The notes below the pieces were generated by a model, which was not told the DNA's origin, searched no databases, and worked only from the letters and a program-made list of their open reading frames with translations. A stretch of DNA of 64,000 nucleotides from Spirodela intermedia (taxonomy: Eukaryota; Streptophyta; Magnoliopsida; Alismatales; Araceae): the NCBI GenBank assembly GCA_902729315.2, contig LR746267.1, positions 5,519,386-5,583,385 on the forward strand. The letters run 5' to 3'. Of the stretch, positions 52,437 through 63,128 are shown in pieces (within the stretch, counting starts at the first letter, position 1; the number at the start of each line of letters is the position of its first letter). The translations under genes and the position numbers were made by a program.

Positions 52437-55400
52437 TATCAAAATATAGTGTAAATACTGTATTAGTAGTTGGAATGATGTGTATCACATTCTTCACTTA
52501 AAAAGCATGTGAACATAACTTATATATCTCAAGATGTAAGGCTCTATGTCTAGAACCTTCTCCTATGGATCTATTATAAATAATATAGACCCTTGTCTCC
52601 ATGTAAATTGATCAGAAAGTCATTATTTTCGCCTTGTATGTTGTAAATAGAAGTTCCTTTGTCCCTTCCACGAGAAAGTTTGCCATTCTTCAAAAACAAA
52701 GGAACTCAATGAAACTAAACATTGTATCAAAGCTAATCTAGGTGTGATTGCTCCTTTCTTATTATCTCTTTTTATATAATACATTAATGCTACTTTTGTG
52801 AGCCTCTTCTTGAGGACTTGGAAGATCAACATCGCTCTTTGAACCCCTTCTCCAAGTGATTCTTGATCTTCCTTTGAAGACATACGAGAGTTATAGTTTT
52901 TTTTTTGCTCAAGATGCAATTATTCTTATTCCAACTTGTTGTCTTTCCATATGTTCGATCAAGAAAAAACCTTAGTAGATGACATCTCTATGACCATTAT
53001 GGAAGTCAATCCTGTATCATTAAGATTGATGATTGAACTCCATACCATGCCTATGAAATTTAAGTTGACTAGATATAATCTCATCTAATGGTCAGATTAT
53101 ATTAGGGAGGTTCTTAGTAGTAGAGAGATGCTACATCATTTAGAGGAGACTACACTAGATCTAATGTCAAGGCAATTTAAAAAATGGCGAGAGGAGGATA
53201 CCTTGATAAAGTTGACATGGATTTGGGGAATAATGATTCCCCAATTTGGTAGAGATTTTTTCTTTATGAAATCTATGAAAGATCTATGGGGATTAGTAAA
53301 CATGAAATATTCGATGAAAAACATCACACATTTATAAAATGGAGATAAAATCTGAATCAATTACTCATAGTTTGAAATTAGTGATGGAGTAAACATGAGA
53401 ACTTAAAAATCTATGGTAGGAGTTTGATTATTATTTTAATCTTGAGACTGAAGAACCTAAATACATTTATATATTACAAAATTTCATAGAATAAAGGTGG
53501 CTCTTTAAATTTTTGACTGATTTGAGTCCTATTTTTGATCATATTAGACTGCAAATTATGAGACACAAAGGGGGGTTAGATCTAGATGAGGTGATATCAA
53601 TTGTACTAAATGAAGAGAGTCATAAAAAAATGATGCTCTCTACTCTAGACACACCATTAAATCAATAGATATTTGAATCATCAATCAACATCTATGTGAT
53701 AGAAGAACTAAAAAAATAATTATAGAGATAATCTATGATGCACTTATTACAATAAACCCTATCATACAAAGAAGAGATGTCATAAACTCCATGACAAACT
53801 ATGAAATTTTGAGAATCAAGTGAATTAGGTTCACATGATGATTGATTCTTCATCCAATCAAAAGTCTAAACAAATAGTCCTAAAAAATATTGATTTAACT
53901 CCATCAAGCAAAGTAGAGAAACTTCACCTTGAATTAGAATAATTAAGGGCGATGGTAACACAACGTTCATAGCCATGAACGAGTCATCAAATTGGTGAGT
54001 TCCACTCTTCTTTTGGTGTTTGAGTTCCATCCTAAAATATTACTAGATGTTAGGTAATAGATTTAGGAGCAGTAAGTCATGTGACATATTAGTTATATCA
54101 TTTCATTGCCTACAACCCATGTTCTAGTGATCAAAAAGGGTCTATTACTAATGATACATTTCTCAAAATCATAGTATTGGAGACTTGATTCTTGAACCTT
54201 TAGAAATCCTTACCAATGTTCTCTATGTTCCCAAGCATTTCACTAATCTTATTTATGTAAAAGGCCTTGTTTGAAACACACCTTATCATACCCTTTTTGA
54301 TAAAAATCTTTGTGTTATCCTTGATAAGGTCGAAACCTAGAGGATTGTAATTACTAGAGATCGAGGAGTGTACATCTTGGAGGGATTTAACCAAATCTAT
54401 CTTGTGGAAGCAATTCATCTCAAGAACATGACAAGGATCTAAGTCACATTCAGCTCCTACATCAACTATTAGGCTATCATTCCTTTATTACTATGAAGAG
54501 TTTTTGTCTCTTGTTTCAAAAAGTATTTTTAAAATTACTTAATTGTGACATATATGAATTGTCCAAATATGTATGTGTTTCCTTTCCAATTAAAAATGGA
54601 AGTAGTGAGATCTTTTCTCTTGCATCCATAGTGATTTTTTGGGACCATATCCCAATGTAGATATACTAAGTAATAAATGGTTTGTGATCTTTGTGGATGA
54701 CTACACCTGTTGCATGTGGGTCATTCTTCTTAAGCTGAAATTAGAAGTTTCAATTGCATTGAAATATTTGTGTAATGAATAAAATCCAATTTGATAATCT
54801 TATAAAGAAATTCAAGTTAAATTCTTTTCTTTAGGTTGAGGGTATCATACATGAGTCTTCATGTGTTTACTCTCAACAAATGGATTGAAAGAAATAAAAA
54901 ATCAACACCTTTTAAAGGTTACACAATCACTCTTGTTTCAGACAAGTGCAATAACAACACATCTAATAAATCGTCTTCTGACTAGAACCTTGTATTTTCA
55001 AAGTCATATGGAGAAGTTAGCTTCTTATTTCCCTCTTAATCATCTTCATATCTTATTAGAGCCTCACATATTCAGATGTGTCTCATTCATTCATAATCAT
55101 AACCTAGCTAAAGGTAAATTAGATCTAAGATCTCTCAAATATATGTATGTTATATATAACTCACAAAGTGTATTGTTGTTATCATTCATCAACTCAAAAA
55201 TTCTTTATAACTATAGATGTCACCTTTCATGAATCTATTTTTTATTTCAAGAAACCTCTTAAGATGCCTTTACCTAATTTTTTAAAGGTAAATTAGATCT
55301 AAGATCCCTCAAATGTATGTTTGTTAGATATTTAACAACTCAAAAAGGGTATCACTACTAACATCCACCAACTCAAAAATTCTCTACAAGTATGGATGTT

Positions 55401-57557
55401 ATCTTTCATGAATCTATTTTTTATTTGTAAAGAACCTCTCAAGACACCTTTATCTAATTTTTCTACAGGAGTTTCTTCTCCTCCAAGTCAAATTATTCTA
55501 AATTTTTTTTGTCTCTACCTAAAGTTCATCTCTTCCTAATCCACTTCTTGAAAAACTCAAATTTGGTTAGATTTATTCTAAGTCACGAGTCCGTCTAAAT
55601 TCTAGATCAGCCCAAGACTCTAAACTGGCCTTAATCAACGAGCAATAGATCATATTTATTCTTGTAGCACATACTACTAGTCTCCAAACTATTTCCTTTA
55701 GGATTCCTCTAGGGGTTTATACAAAACACCCATTATACCCTTCAATGAACTTTATTTTATATTATAAACTTTCTCCATCTTATAGAACCTTCATTGTTAC
55801 CTTAGATAATATTACCACTTTAGTTAATATTTCAGAAGCTCTTTCTAAGAAAGAGTGAAAACAAGCCATGGATGATGAGATTCACGCCTCTTGAGAGAAA
55901 TAAACATGGGAGCTTATACCTCTCCCTATGGATAAACATGTAGTTGATTGTAAATGAATTTATTTTATAAAATACAATGCTTATGTATTAGTTGAAAGGT
56001 ACAAGTTTAGACTCATAGCTAAAGGATATACACAAGTTTATGGAATTGACTATGATGAAACTTTTCTCTTATGGTACATGGTCACAATTATTTTTTCATT
56101 GACTACTATTTTTAGTTAGAATCCAACAATATGATGTGAAGTATATATGTATTAACCACTACTTTATGGGGAAAGTTATCATCTAACATTATTTACATAT
56201 TAAGAAAGTCGTTGGATAGACTAAAATAGTCTCCACAAGCATGGTTTGAGAGATTTTCTACTATCATGTAAAAAATTGGTTATTGTCTTAGTAATGCTAA
56301 TTACACATTATTTTTTAAATGTACTCTACATGGTGAGTTACTATACTCTTAATTTATGTTGACAACGTTATAATTACTAGAAGTGATGACATTGAATAAT
56401 AAAACTTGAGTAAATATCTTGTCAAGGAATTTGATATCAAGACTTTGAGTTGTCTTAAATATTTTCTAGTCATTGAGATAACTCATTCTTTTAAGGGCAT
56501 ATTCATCTCCAACAAAAGTATGTGGTAGATCTTCTAAAACATACTAGAAAGTTTGAAAGCAAACCAGCTAGTACCTCCTTTGATCTTAACCACAAACTTA
56601 GTGTTAGTGAAAGGGGAGGAGTCTATTGATCAAGAAATATATCAACGTCTTATTAGATGATTAATATATCTCACACACAATAGCTTTGACATCTCTTATG
56701 CAATTAGTCTATTAAGTCAATTCATGCCTCAACCAATTGATCTCATCTTCATGCTGCATATCAAGTGTTAAACTACTTAAATGAAACTCCTAGAAAAGGC
56801 ATTCTCTTCAAACATGGTGGTAACCTAACAATTGAGATATATATTGATGCTAACTACAATTGTTTCTCTTTTAGATTGTCATCAACTTCAAGTCTGATGA
56901 TACTTAGGGAGGAAATTTGGTTACTTGGGGCAGCATGGAGCAAAATGTTGTTGCTCACTCAAGTGTAGGAGCAGAATTTATGACACTTGTGCATAGAATA
57001 TGTGAACTAGTTTGGGTTAAGATTTTACTTACTAACCTAAAGATTCCCCTTTTAGATCCTATGAAGCTTTGTTGTGGCAATAAATCAATAATCAATCTTG
57101 TGCACAATTTTATTCAACATTATCACACAAAGCATGTGGAGATAGACAAACATTTTATTAGGAAAAACTTATAGTCTAAAGAAATATGTATTCTCTACAT
57201 CTCCACTTAACATCAACTAGCTGATTTATTGACAAAAGGTGCCTTTAGGTCTCAACTACAACAAGTTATCTCTAAGTTGAGAATGAATGATATCCACTCA
57301 TCAACTAGAAAGAAAGCATTGAAATATAATGTAAATATTACATTAGTAGTTGAGATGAGGTGTCATGTGCATCACTTGAAGAGGCATGTGAATATTATCT
57401 ATTTGTCTTGGGACATAAGGCTCTATATCTAGAACCTTCTTCCATAGATCTATTATAAATAATAAACCCTTGTCTCAATGTAAGTTAATCTTGAAGTTAT
57501 TCTTTTTCCCTCATATGTCGTTCTTCAAGAAACGAAGAAACTAGAGGAAATTCAACA
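52437..57557 (+). mobile_element. Ty1/copia retrotransposon inserted in the gypsy gag
   Basis: 5,121 bases. The 5' LTR is 52,437-52,721 and the 3' LTR 57,317-57,557 (the latter lacks about 45 bases). A perfect 5-bp target-site duplication AATTT lies at 52,432-52,436 and 57,558-57,562. The primer-binding site TTGTATCAAAGCT starts at 52,722 (initiator-Met type, mutated), and a purine tract lies at 57,308-57,316. Polyprotein relics in order: gag (about 52,950-53,950), protease VIDLGAVSH (about 54,055), integrase FVIFVDDYT (about 54,690), reverse transcriptase VERYKFRLIAKGYTQVYGID (about 55,995-56,055) and YVDN (about 56,360), RNase H to 57,290 with KHVEIDKHFI. Many stops; not autonomous. It lies opposite in orientation to its host element. 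Confidence 0.93.
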
Positions 57558-58029
57558 AATTTTCTTATATTGAAAATAATATTTTAAACTTCAATTATCT
57601 AACCCAAAAACTCTTCATTGTATGTGTCCATTGAAGTTTGATAAACCTATTTTTACAAAAATCTCTAGGATGTTCATCTTCAAATCTATTCCTTATGTTT
57701 TCTAAAACAAAGAACAAACATTCGTTAAAGCTTGTAAATTTTCATTTGAAGGTTGTTTCTGAGGAGTAAATCTTGGGTCAATTTTTCTTCTGAATGTTAT
57801 TATTAGATAGGGAGTTTTTGATTACAAAAACTTTAGATAATATTTCTTCCAATAACTCATTCATATCTTAGACTTTATGATTTAACCTTTCTTCAAAAGT
57901 AAGAAATTCTGCCATAGATAGTGGATATATCTTGAGAATTGCCTCCTCATTAGAGTTGACGCCTTTTCCACTTGCATCCTTGAAATGAACTTATTTAGAG
58001 TCATAAACTCTGGCTCTAATACCACTTGA

Positions 58030-58519
58030 TGCAGTAAGAATCATCAATGAAAGAGATTTGACAACTATATATAGGAAAGTAGAACACCCTAAATCATTAG
58101 ACCAGGAAAACTCTAATCCAGAAAAGACAGATTCGCTGATGAAAGAGCTTGAACATTGAAACACAACATATATTAGAAATTTCAACCCTTAAGTCAATAA
58201 GGGTGCTCTCTTGAGTCCACAAAAAAATATCTGCCTATGTCCACAATCAAAGAATGTCCAAAAAAAAAGGAACATACAATTTTTGCGTATTTATTGGCTA
58301 AAATGAAAGGGTAGCAGTGCCTAGGCTTTCCCCCACTTAGATAATATGTTTTGGGCCACTTTGGCTCAGGCCAATTCCTGTTGAATTAGATTGATTTAAG
58401 TAAAATCACTGAGATCAATTCGGATCCATTATGTAAAGCTTCTAATCGGTACAAATCTTCTTTACTGGGCTAGGGCCTTCTTTAAAAATGAAAGCTCCTC
58501 ACAAATGGGCTGTCTTCCA
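58030..58519 (-). repeat. 5' LTR of the gypsy element
   Basis: About 490 bases matching the left LTR. Its minus-strand end CTTACTGCA is five bases before the primer-binding site, which fixes the element's orientation. Confidence 0.88.
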
Positions 58520-58876
58520 ATTCTGCAATTGTTGGGGCTTCTTTTGGATGTCCTGCATCATATATCTTTCTCACTATATCTGCATCTATCAATCTTCGAA
58601 CTATTATGAATTTTTTGATGTATGTATGTATGTATGTATCTATCTATCTATATAGGGATTTGAGGGTGCAGCTTCAGCCTTGTATTGTAATTGATGTGCA
58701 CATTATTTTTCCTTCTTAATGAAGAAGAAATTTCATTTTCATGATGCGGCAAGAATCTATGACCTTCCTAGTTCAGTTACCTTTCCCATTTAATTTATAT
58801 GACTTAAATCAAAATATATCTAAACAGACTATGGAAGGGGATAAGTTGATGTCGAATGAACCATCAAGGGAGAGCG
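58520..58876. other. Spacer between the gypsy LTR and the RDM1 tail duplication
   Basis: No gene. A TATG/TATC tetranucleotide run lies at about 58,618-58,650. Confidence 0.6.
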
Positions 58877-59028
58877 AAGGCACGTATTGCAATGATCCCA
58901 AAATCTAACCCTCTTAGATCTCAAAAATTGATACCAAGATGATAAGGAAATGCATCACTATAACAAAGCACTAGATGGGCTCCTGTGCAATGTCTGGAAA
59001 TATGGGATTAGTGAAGGCATGGTACATG
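58877..59028 (-). pseudogene. Tandem duplicate of the RDM1 3' end
   Basis: This ~152-bp segment repeats 59,077-59,233 at a 200-bp period. On the minus strand it reads MYHAFTNPIFPDIAQEPI and a stop, against [18 protein letters not shown] at the end of the real gene, followed by matching 3' UTR sequence. It lies downstream of the RDM1 stop codon with no complete exon of its own. Confidence 0.88.
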
Positions 59029-59175
59029 GGAAGAGACTCATCAATTCAGACATGGGAGGTTTTGTACACCAAAGGGAAGGCACATTTTACAATGATCCCA
59101 ATGTCTAGTCCTCCCAGATCTCAAAATATATCAAAAGATGATGATGATGATCAAACACATCACCATAACAAAGCG

Positions 59176-59936
59176 CTAGATGGGTTCCTGTGTAATCTCT
59201 GGAAAGATGGGATCAATGGAGGCATGAAACATGTCGTCAGCGGCCCAAAGCTTAGCCAGATGGAAGGGGGAGCAGGTGAGACGGTGGACCTCCTCACAGA
59301 CCCAGATGAAGGACTCGGCCTTGGCCGGGTGGACGACTGAGTCCAGCCGCTGGTGCTCCTTCTCAGCCCCGACCCTCTGCTGGTCCCACTGCTTCAAGAG
59401 GAGATTCGTCAGATAGTGCAAGGGCTGCCCATGGAGCTGTTTCATAGACCTCCCCAGCCCTTGCCAGGACATGAAGGGGATCACCGACCCCCGATGATGG
59501 GGGATCGCAAGGAGCCTCATGAATTCTTGGTACATCTCGGCCCTCCTGATCAGTCCATCCGGGTCAGTGCCTGCGTTGCGATCGATGTGGGGGACATTTC
59601 ATCAGAAATATAGGGCAAAGACTAACTGGCAAGAACTTTAGGAGAAACAGCAAAATTAAGTAAAATTATGGAGGAAATTCAGAAACCCATGATAGTTAAT
59701 CATGTTCAAGAACAAGACTTTGCAGTTTTATTCTGGGCTAAAAAAGAAGCCTTCTCCCCTTAAAAAGAGAAAATGTTGATTCTAGGATCTTCCCAGTGAC
59801 AAAGTCAACGTGGGCATCCATCTTTTTTTTTTTTTCTAATGATGGATCCCCAAATTTTTAACGGCATAGTTACAAAAGGGCACACCGTAATGACCTGCAT
59901 TATGACAGCAGACATGCATTTGTCAGAAATCTAGGG

Positions 59937-59990
<54 letters not shown>

Positions 59991-60348
59991 TCTACCGTCA
60001 GACCTTGTACAGGACACCCAATGTGCCCATATTCTAAATGACTCACTAATGCACAATGCAAGTAAGCCTACGATATTTGAAAAGGCTCTCTGACGGGAAA
60101 AAGCAATGGAAACGACTGCACAGTCAAGGATAGTATGTATCAGCCCATTGCTGTAAATGGAAAGGCGGCTACACAATATTAAGGAACAATCGAATGGTCT
60201 AACCTTCTGAGCTAGTACATTTGACCACGCCAAGATCATCTCTATTGTTCGGCTTCTTGCCCGACTGTGGCTTACTGTTCTTTGAATCTGAGCTGGATGA
60301 ATCCGAAGAAATTGTCTGCGCATCATCCCACGTCCCTGCTCTCTTCAT
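59176..60348 (-). CDS. RDM1: RDM1 (RNA-directed DNA methylation 1)
   Basis: A small nuclear protein of RNA-directed DNA methylation; in Arabidopsis it forms the DDR complex with DRD1 and DMS3, supports Pol V transcription and binds methylated single-stranded DNA. Two coding exons, 60,348-60,204 and 59,570-59,176, joined by a phase-1 GT-AG intron, give 179 residues (Arabidopsis 163). Residues 1-48 are a Ser/Asp-rich, poorly conserved N-terminus ([20 protein letters not shown]). The conserved core holds [52 protein letters not shown] and EEVHRLT, ending [12 protein letters not shown] donor GGAG|GTGAGT at 61,042 and an acceptor at about 60,385 suggest an extra 5' UTR intron. The start is the first in-frame ATG. 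No lesion is seen. Confidence 0.93.
59940..59987. repeat. (GA)n microsatellite in the RDM1 intron
   Basis: A near-perfect dinucleotide run of about 24 units within the intron 60,203-59,571; on the coding strand it reads (CT)n. Confidence 0.95.
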
Positions 60349-60399
60349 CGCAGGATCTACACTAGAAATTTGAATGAAATCTGGCTGCAAAGTTCATAG

Positions 60400-61490
60400 T
60401 AAGATCCGATTCATAACAGCCACAAGAAGGTTCATCATCTTTTCTTGACTTGATTTGTGATTCACATTGTCTTGCCAGTGGATATCAAAATATTCTCTCT
60501 AGTAGACTGACTTCCGTTTTTTATAGCATTTTAGGAAGATCTTGAACATACTTTGATTTTCATAAGATATGAAAAAAAAATGTATATATTCTTTTTCATA
60601 TGCCAGTATCAGCTCATCAATCCAAGAAATGGTCCTACAGTTGACGTCTTGATTGTTAATCAAAGAGCAAATTTACCATACAAAACAAGTTCTAGTGGCT
60701 CAGAGTCTAATAGGCAGATATCATTAGTAGACAAAAGAAAACCCGTTTGAAGATTTAAGCTGGTGCTTCCTCTCTAGTTTCACATGGTAACCAAGTAGGA
60801 TTTATCTGGTCTGCGAACAGTATAATGATCTACATTCACTGGTCTAGTAGCAGAATCAGCTGCTGTAAATCCATGAAGAGAAAAATTAGTTCGTAGAGGA
60901 TCATATTTGCGAGGTAGATGGGGAGCTTGAAGAAACCTCCATGTAAAGTAATGGCGAAAGGACATAGATCACTGAGCGCCTTTCTACCGTCAGAACTTGA
61001 GAATGAGAACCTGCCATTTTCGGCAATGAGGTTTGACTCACCTCCGATGGCCTGCCGTTGGGGCTGATTGGTCTGCCGGTTGGCAGGAACCTGACTGCTG
61101 GAATCAAGATATAAGGGTTCCAGATTGGACCGCGACGGGGAGTGGATGCAGGTTGCGATGTCCGGCGATTAGAGCTTCTTCAAACAGGGTGGGAAGGAAA
61201 GGAGCGGAACCCCACCGGAGGGGTTGGGGGGGGGGGTGGACGTATAGGTCGCCGCCGAAGAGAAAAAGGATCGTCGGAAGTTGAAGCAGCCCCCGCAGGA
61301 GATCTTCAAAACGAACTTCCCGAACGCATCAAGGAGCAGATCTCTCCCCACTCGATCGTCTCCCTCATAGCGCAGCATAAGAGCATTGGATTGTCTCGGA
61401 GTCTAGAAGATGGCGGCAGTGGAGCTTTGAAGTGGCTCGGAACGAATACGTCAGGCTCTGTGCGATTCCGAGATGATGAAGTAGGGAGTG
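60400..61490. other. RDM1-UTP20 intergenic region, left part
   Basis: No coding sequence supported. It contains the possible RDM1 5' UTR exon upstream of the donor at 61,042 (minus strand). GC content rises from about 61,030. Confidence 0.45.
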
Positions 61491-61569
61491 CTGGATGGCG
61501 GTGATCGCAGAAAAACCACCCCTTGTAGCTTTCAACTCCTGGATTTTGGGTTCATTTCTTACGAAGCCC

Positions 61570-62215
61570 GGAACTCTCCCTCTCTCTCCCCCTCTCTGTA
61601 TTTCTCCCTCTCAGTGTTTATCTCTCGTTCTGTCCCCCCCCGCCTCTCTCTCTCTCTCTGTTTCTCTCCCTCTATCTCTCTCTATCTCTGTTTCTCCCTC
61701 CCTGTCTCTCTTTCCTCACTCTCTGTTTCTGTCCCTCTCTCTCTCTCTCTCTCTGTTTTCTCCCTCCTCTCTCTCTTTCCCCCCTCTGATTCTCTCCGTC
61801 CCCCTCTGTTCTCCTCTCTCTCTCTCTCAGTATTTTTCCTCCCGCTGTTTTTCTGTCTCTGTCTCTCTCTATCTCTTTTTCTCCCGTCGTCTCTCTCTCT
61901 CTCTCTCTGTTTCTCCCTCCCTCTTTCGGATTCTCCCCGTCCCTCTCTGTCTCTCTGTTTCTCTCTCTCTCTCTCGTTTTTTTCCTTCCCTCTGTTTTTC
62001 TGTTTCTCCTGTCGTCTCTCTCTCTCTCTGTTTCTCCCTCCCTCTTTCGGATTCTCCCTGTCCCTCTGTCTCTCTGTTTCTCTCTCTCTCTAGTTTTTTT
62101 CCCTCCCTCTGTTTTTCTGTCTCTCTCTCTCTATCTATATCTGTTTCTCCCTCCCTCTCTCTCTATCTCTGTTTCTCTCCCAGTATTTTTCCCTTCGTCT
62201 GTCTCTGTTCTCTAT
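61570..62215 (+). repeat. Long polypyrimidine tract (CTCT / TTTCTCCCTCCC)
   Basis: About 640 bases almost free of A on the plus strand, built from imperfect (CT)n, GTTTCTCCCTCC and TTTCGGATTCTCCC units. The block around TTTCGGATTCTCC recurs near 61,925 and 62,045 (period about 120). The open frames of 201 and 317 codons here are composition artefacts. Confidence 0.93.
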
Positions 62216-62253
62216 CTGCCCGCTTCGTAACGTCCCCCTGTAGAAAAAGCCCA

Positions 62254-62280
62254 AGGCCCGCTTTAATGTCGGGGCGGCCC
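62254..62280. promoter_or_regulatory. Site II-like GGCCC elements upstream of UTP20
   Basis: AAGGCCC and GGCGGCCC, about 290-315 bases before the UTP20 ATG. GGGCC/GGCCC site II motifs with a telo box are typical of plant ribosomal-protein and ribosome-biogenesis promoters. Confidence 0.45.
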
Positions 62281-62354
62281 GTTTTCCCTTTTATGGTCTT
62301 CTACAGATCTCAGATGACGTGTCGATGGGTGATTGGTTACGACTCTTTCTTATT

Positions 62355-62367
62355 AAACCCTAAACCC
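62355..62367 (+). promoter_or_regulatory. Telo box AAACCCTAAACCC
   Basis: About 200 bases upstream of the UTP20 start codon. This motif is common in promoters of translation and ribosome-assembly genes in plants. Confidence 0.6.
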
Positions 62368-62568
62368 CTTGAGGCGATGGCCTCGCGGTTCCCGGGTTCC
62401 TCGCCGGAGCCTCCAGAGTCTCGGACACTTGGGGAGGGAGGAGTCTGAGATTATCGCGGGGAAAAGCTTTCCAAAACCCTCGAGGAAGTCGAGGCCGGCA
62501 TCTCAGAGACCATAAAATTTTCTCCCCTTCCCTCCACACTATTCCTCGTCTCCGGCGGTCCCTCTACG

Positions 62569-63128
62569 ATGGCGGCGACTCAGGGGGTTAAATGCCTCAA
62601 CACATCCTCCGGGAGGAGGCGGTTCGTGGTGAGTGGGCATGTCCACGAGCTCCTGGCCTTGCCCTCGAGCTTTGGCCTTGAACCTTTGTGGTTTTGTGTC
62701 CTTCACGGTGCCTACTGAATTTCCTGCGATTAAATTATTTCTCTCGTGTTCTGCTTTGCAGTTTAAGACCTTCACGCAAAGAGTAAACGAGATTGAAATC
62801 GACGTCTTCCGCAGTCTCGACCCTGTGAAGGCGGAGCCGTCCGAGGGATCCTCCTTCTTCCGAGACTGCCTCCTGGAGTGGCGGGCATGCTTCCCAAACC
62901 TGTTGCCTTTTTCCGTTTTTTCTGGCTGATTTTCACCTGACACACTTTCGAAATGGTTTCTGTGGATTAGGAGCTCAATACCGCAGAGGACTTCATCTCG
63001 TTTTACGATGAGATGATGCCCTTCGTCCAGACTCTGCCACAGATTTTGCTGCACAAGGAGAAGATCTTTTCGGAGTTGCTTTCCCGGGTAAACATGAAGG
63101 CAAAGCTCTCTCTCGAGCCGATACTCAG
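62569..63128 (+). CDS. UTP20: UTP20, small-subunit processome component 20 (5' part; continues past the window)
   Basis: A nucleolar U3 processome protein needed for 18S rRNA maturation; full-length proteins exceed 2,000 residues, so only the first ~114 are here. Coding exons: 62,569-62,628; 62,762-62,884; 62,971-63,128; intron 3 runs off the window. The translation has the conserved start: VKCLNTSSGRRRFVFKTFTQ, VKAEPSEGSSFFRDCLLEWR, ELNTAEDFISFYDEMMPFVQ, LPQILLHKEKIFSELL, KLSLEPILR. Intron 1 is GT-AG. Intron 2 needs a GC donor (CGG|GCATGC) with AG at 62,970 to keep the conserved EWR-ELNTAEDF join. ATG at 62,569 fits the family start. A telo box and GGCCC motifs lie upstream. Confidence 0.9.

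Larger units (their letters stand above)
49344..58519 (-). mobile_element. Decayed Ty3/gypsy retrotransposon, interrupted by a copia element
   Basis: On the minus strand the order is right LTR (58,519-58,030), primer-binding site TGGTATTAGAGCC (58,024-58,012), gag N-part (to 57,563), the inserted copia element, a gag zinc-knuckle remnant KCYRCGEGHKF (about 51,890-51,840), reverse transcriptase (about 51,060-50,300), RNase H (about 50,280-49,930), and left LTR (49,821-49,344). The RT shows ESMSPC-, INKVTIKHRF- and QVDDEKLLAINEW-like strings; RNase H shows FEAKCDAS and TDHQTFKFIN. Stops and frameshifts are frequent. No integrase lies between RNase H and the LTR, so the element was already defective (about 4 kb without the insert). 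No target-site duplication could be confirmed. Confidence 0.88.

Noticed and set aside
59536-59640. Apparent one-base frameshift upstream of the RDM1 core
   Set aside because: The open stretch reading [13 protein letters not shown] is intron. Splicing from 60,204 to 59,570 restores the frame exactly (phase 1), so RDM1 is intact.
61488-62448. Open frames of 201 and 317 codons rich in Ser/Leu/Pro/Phe
   Set aside because: They are read through a CT-rich tract that stays open in several frames because it lacks A. No real domain is present.
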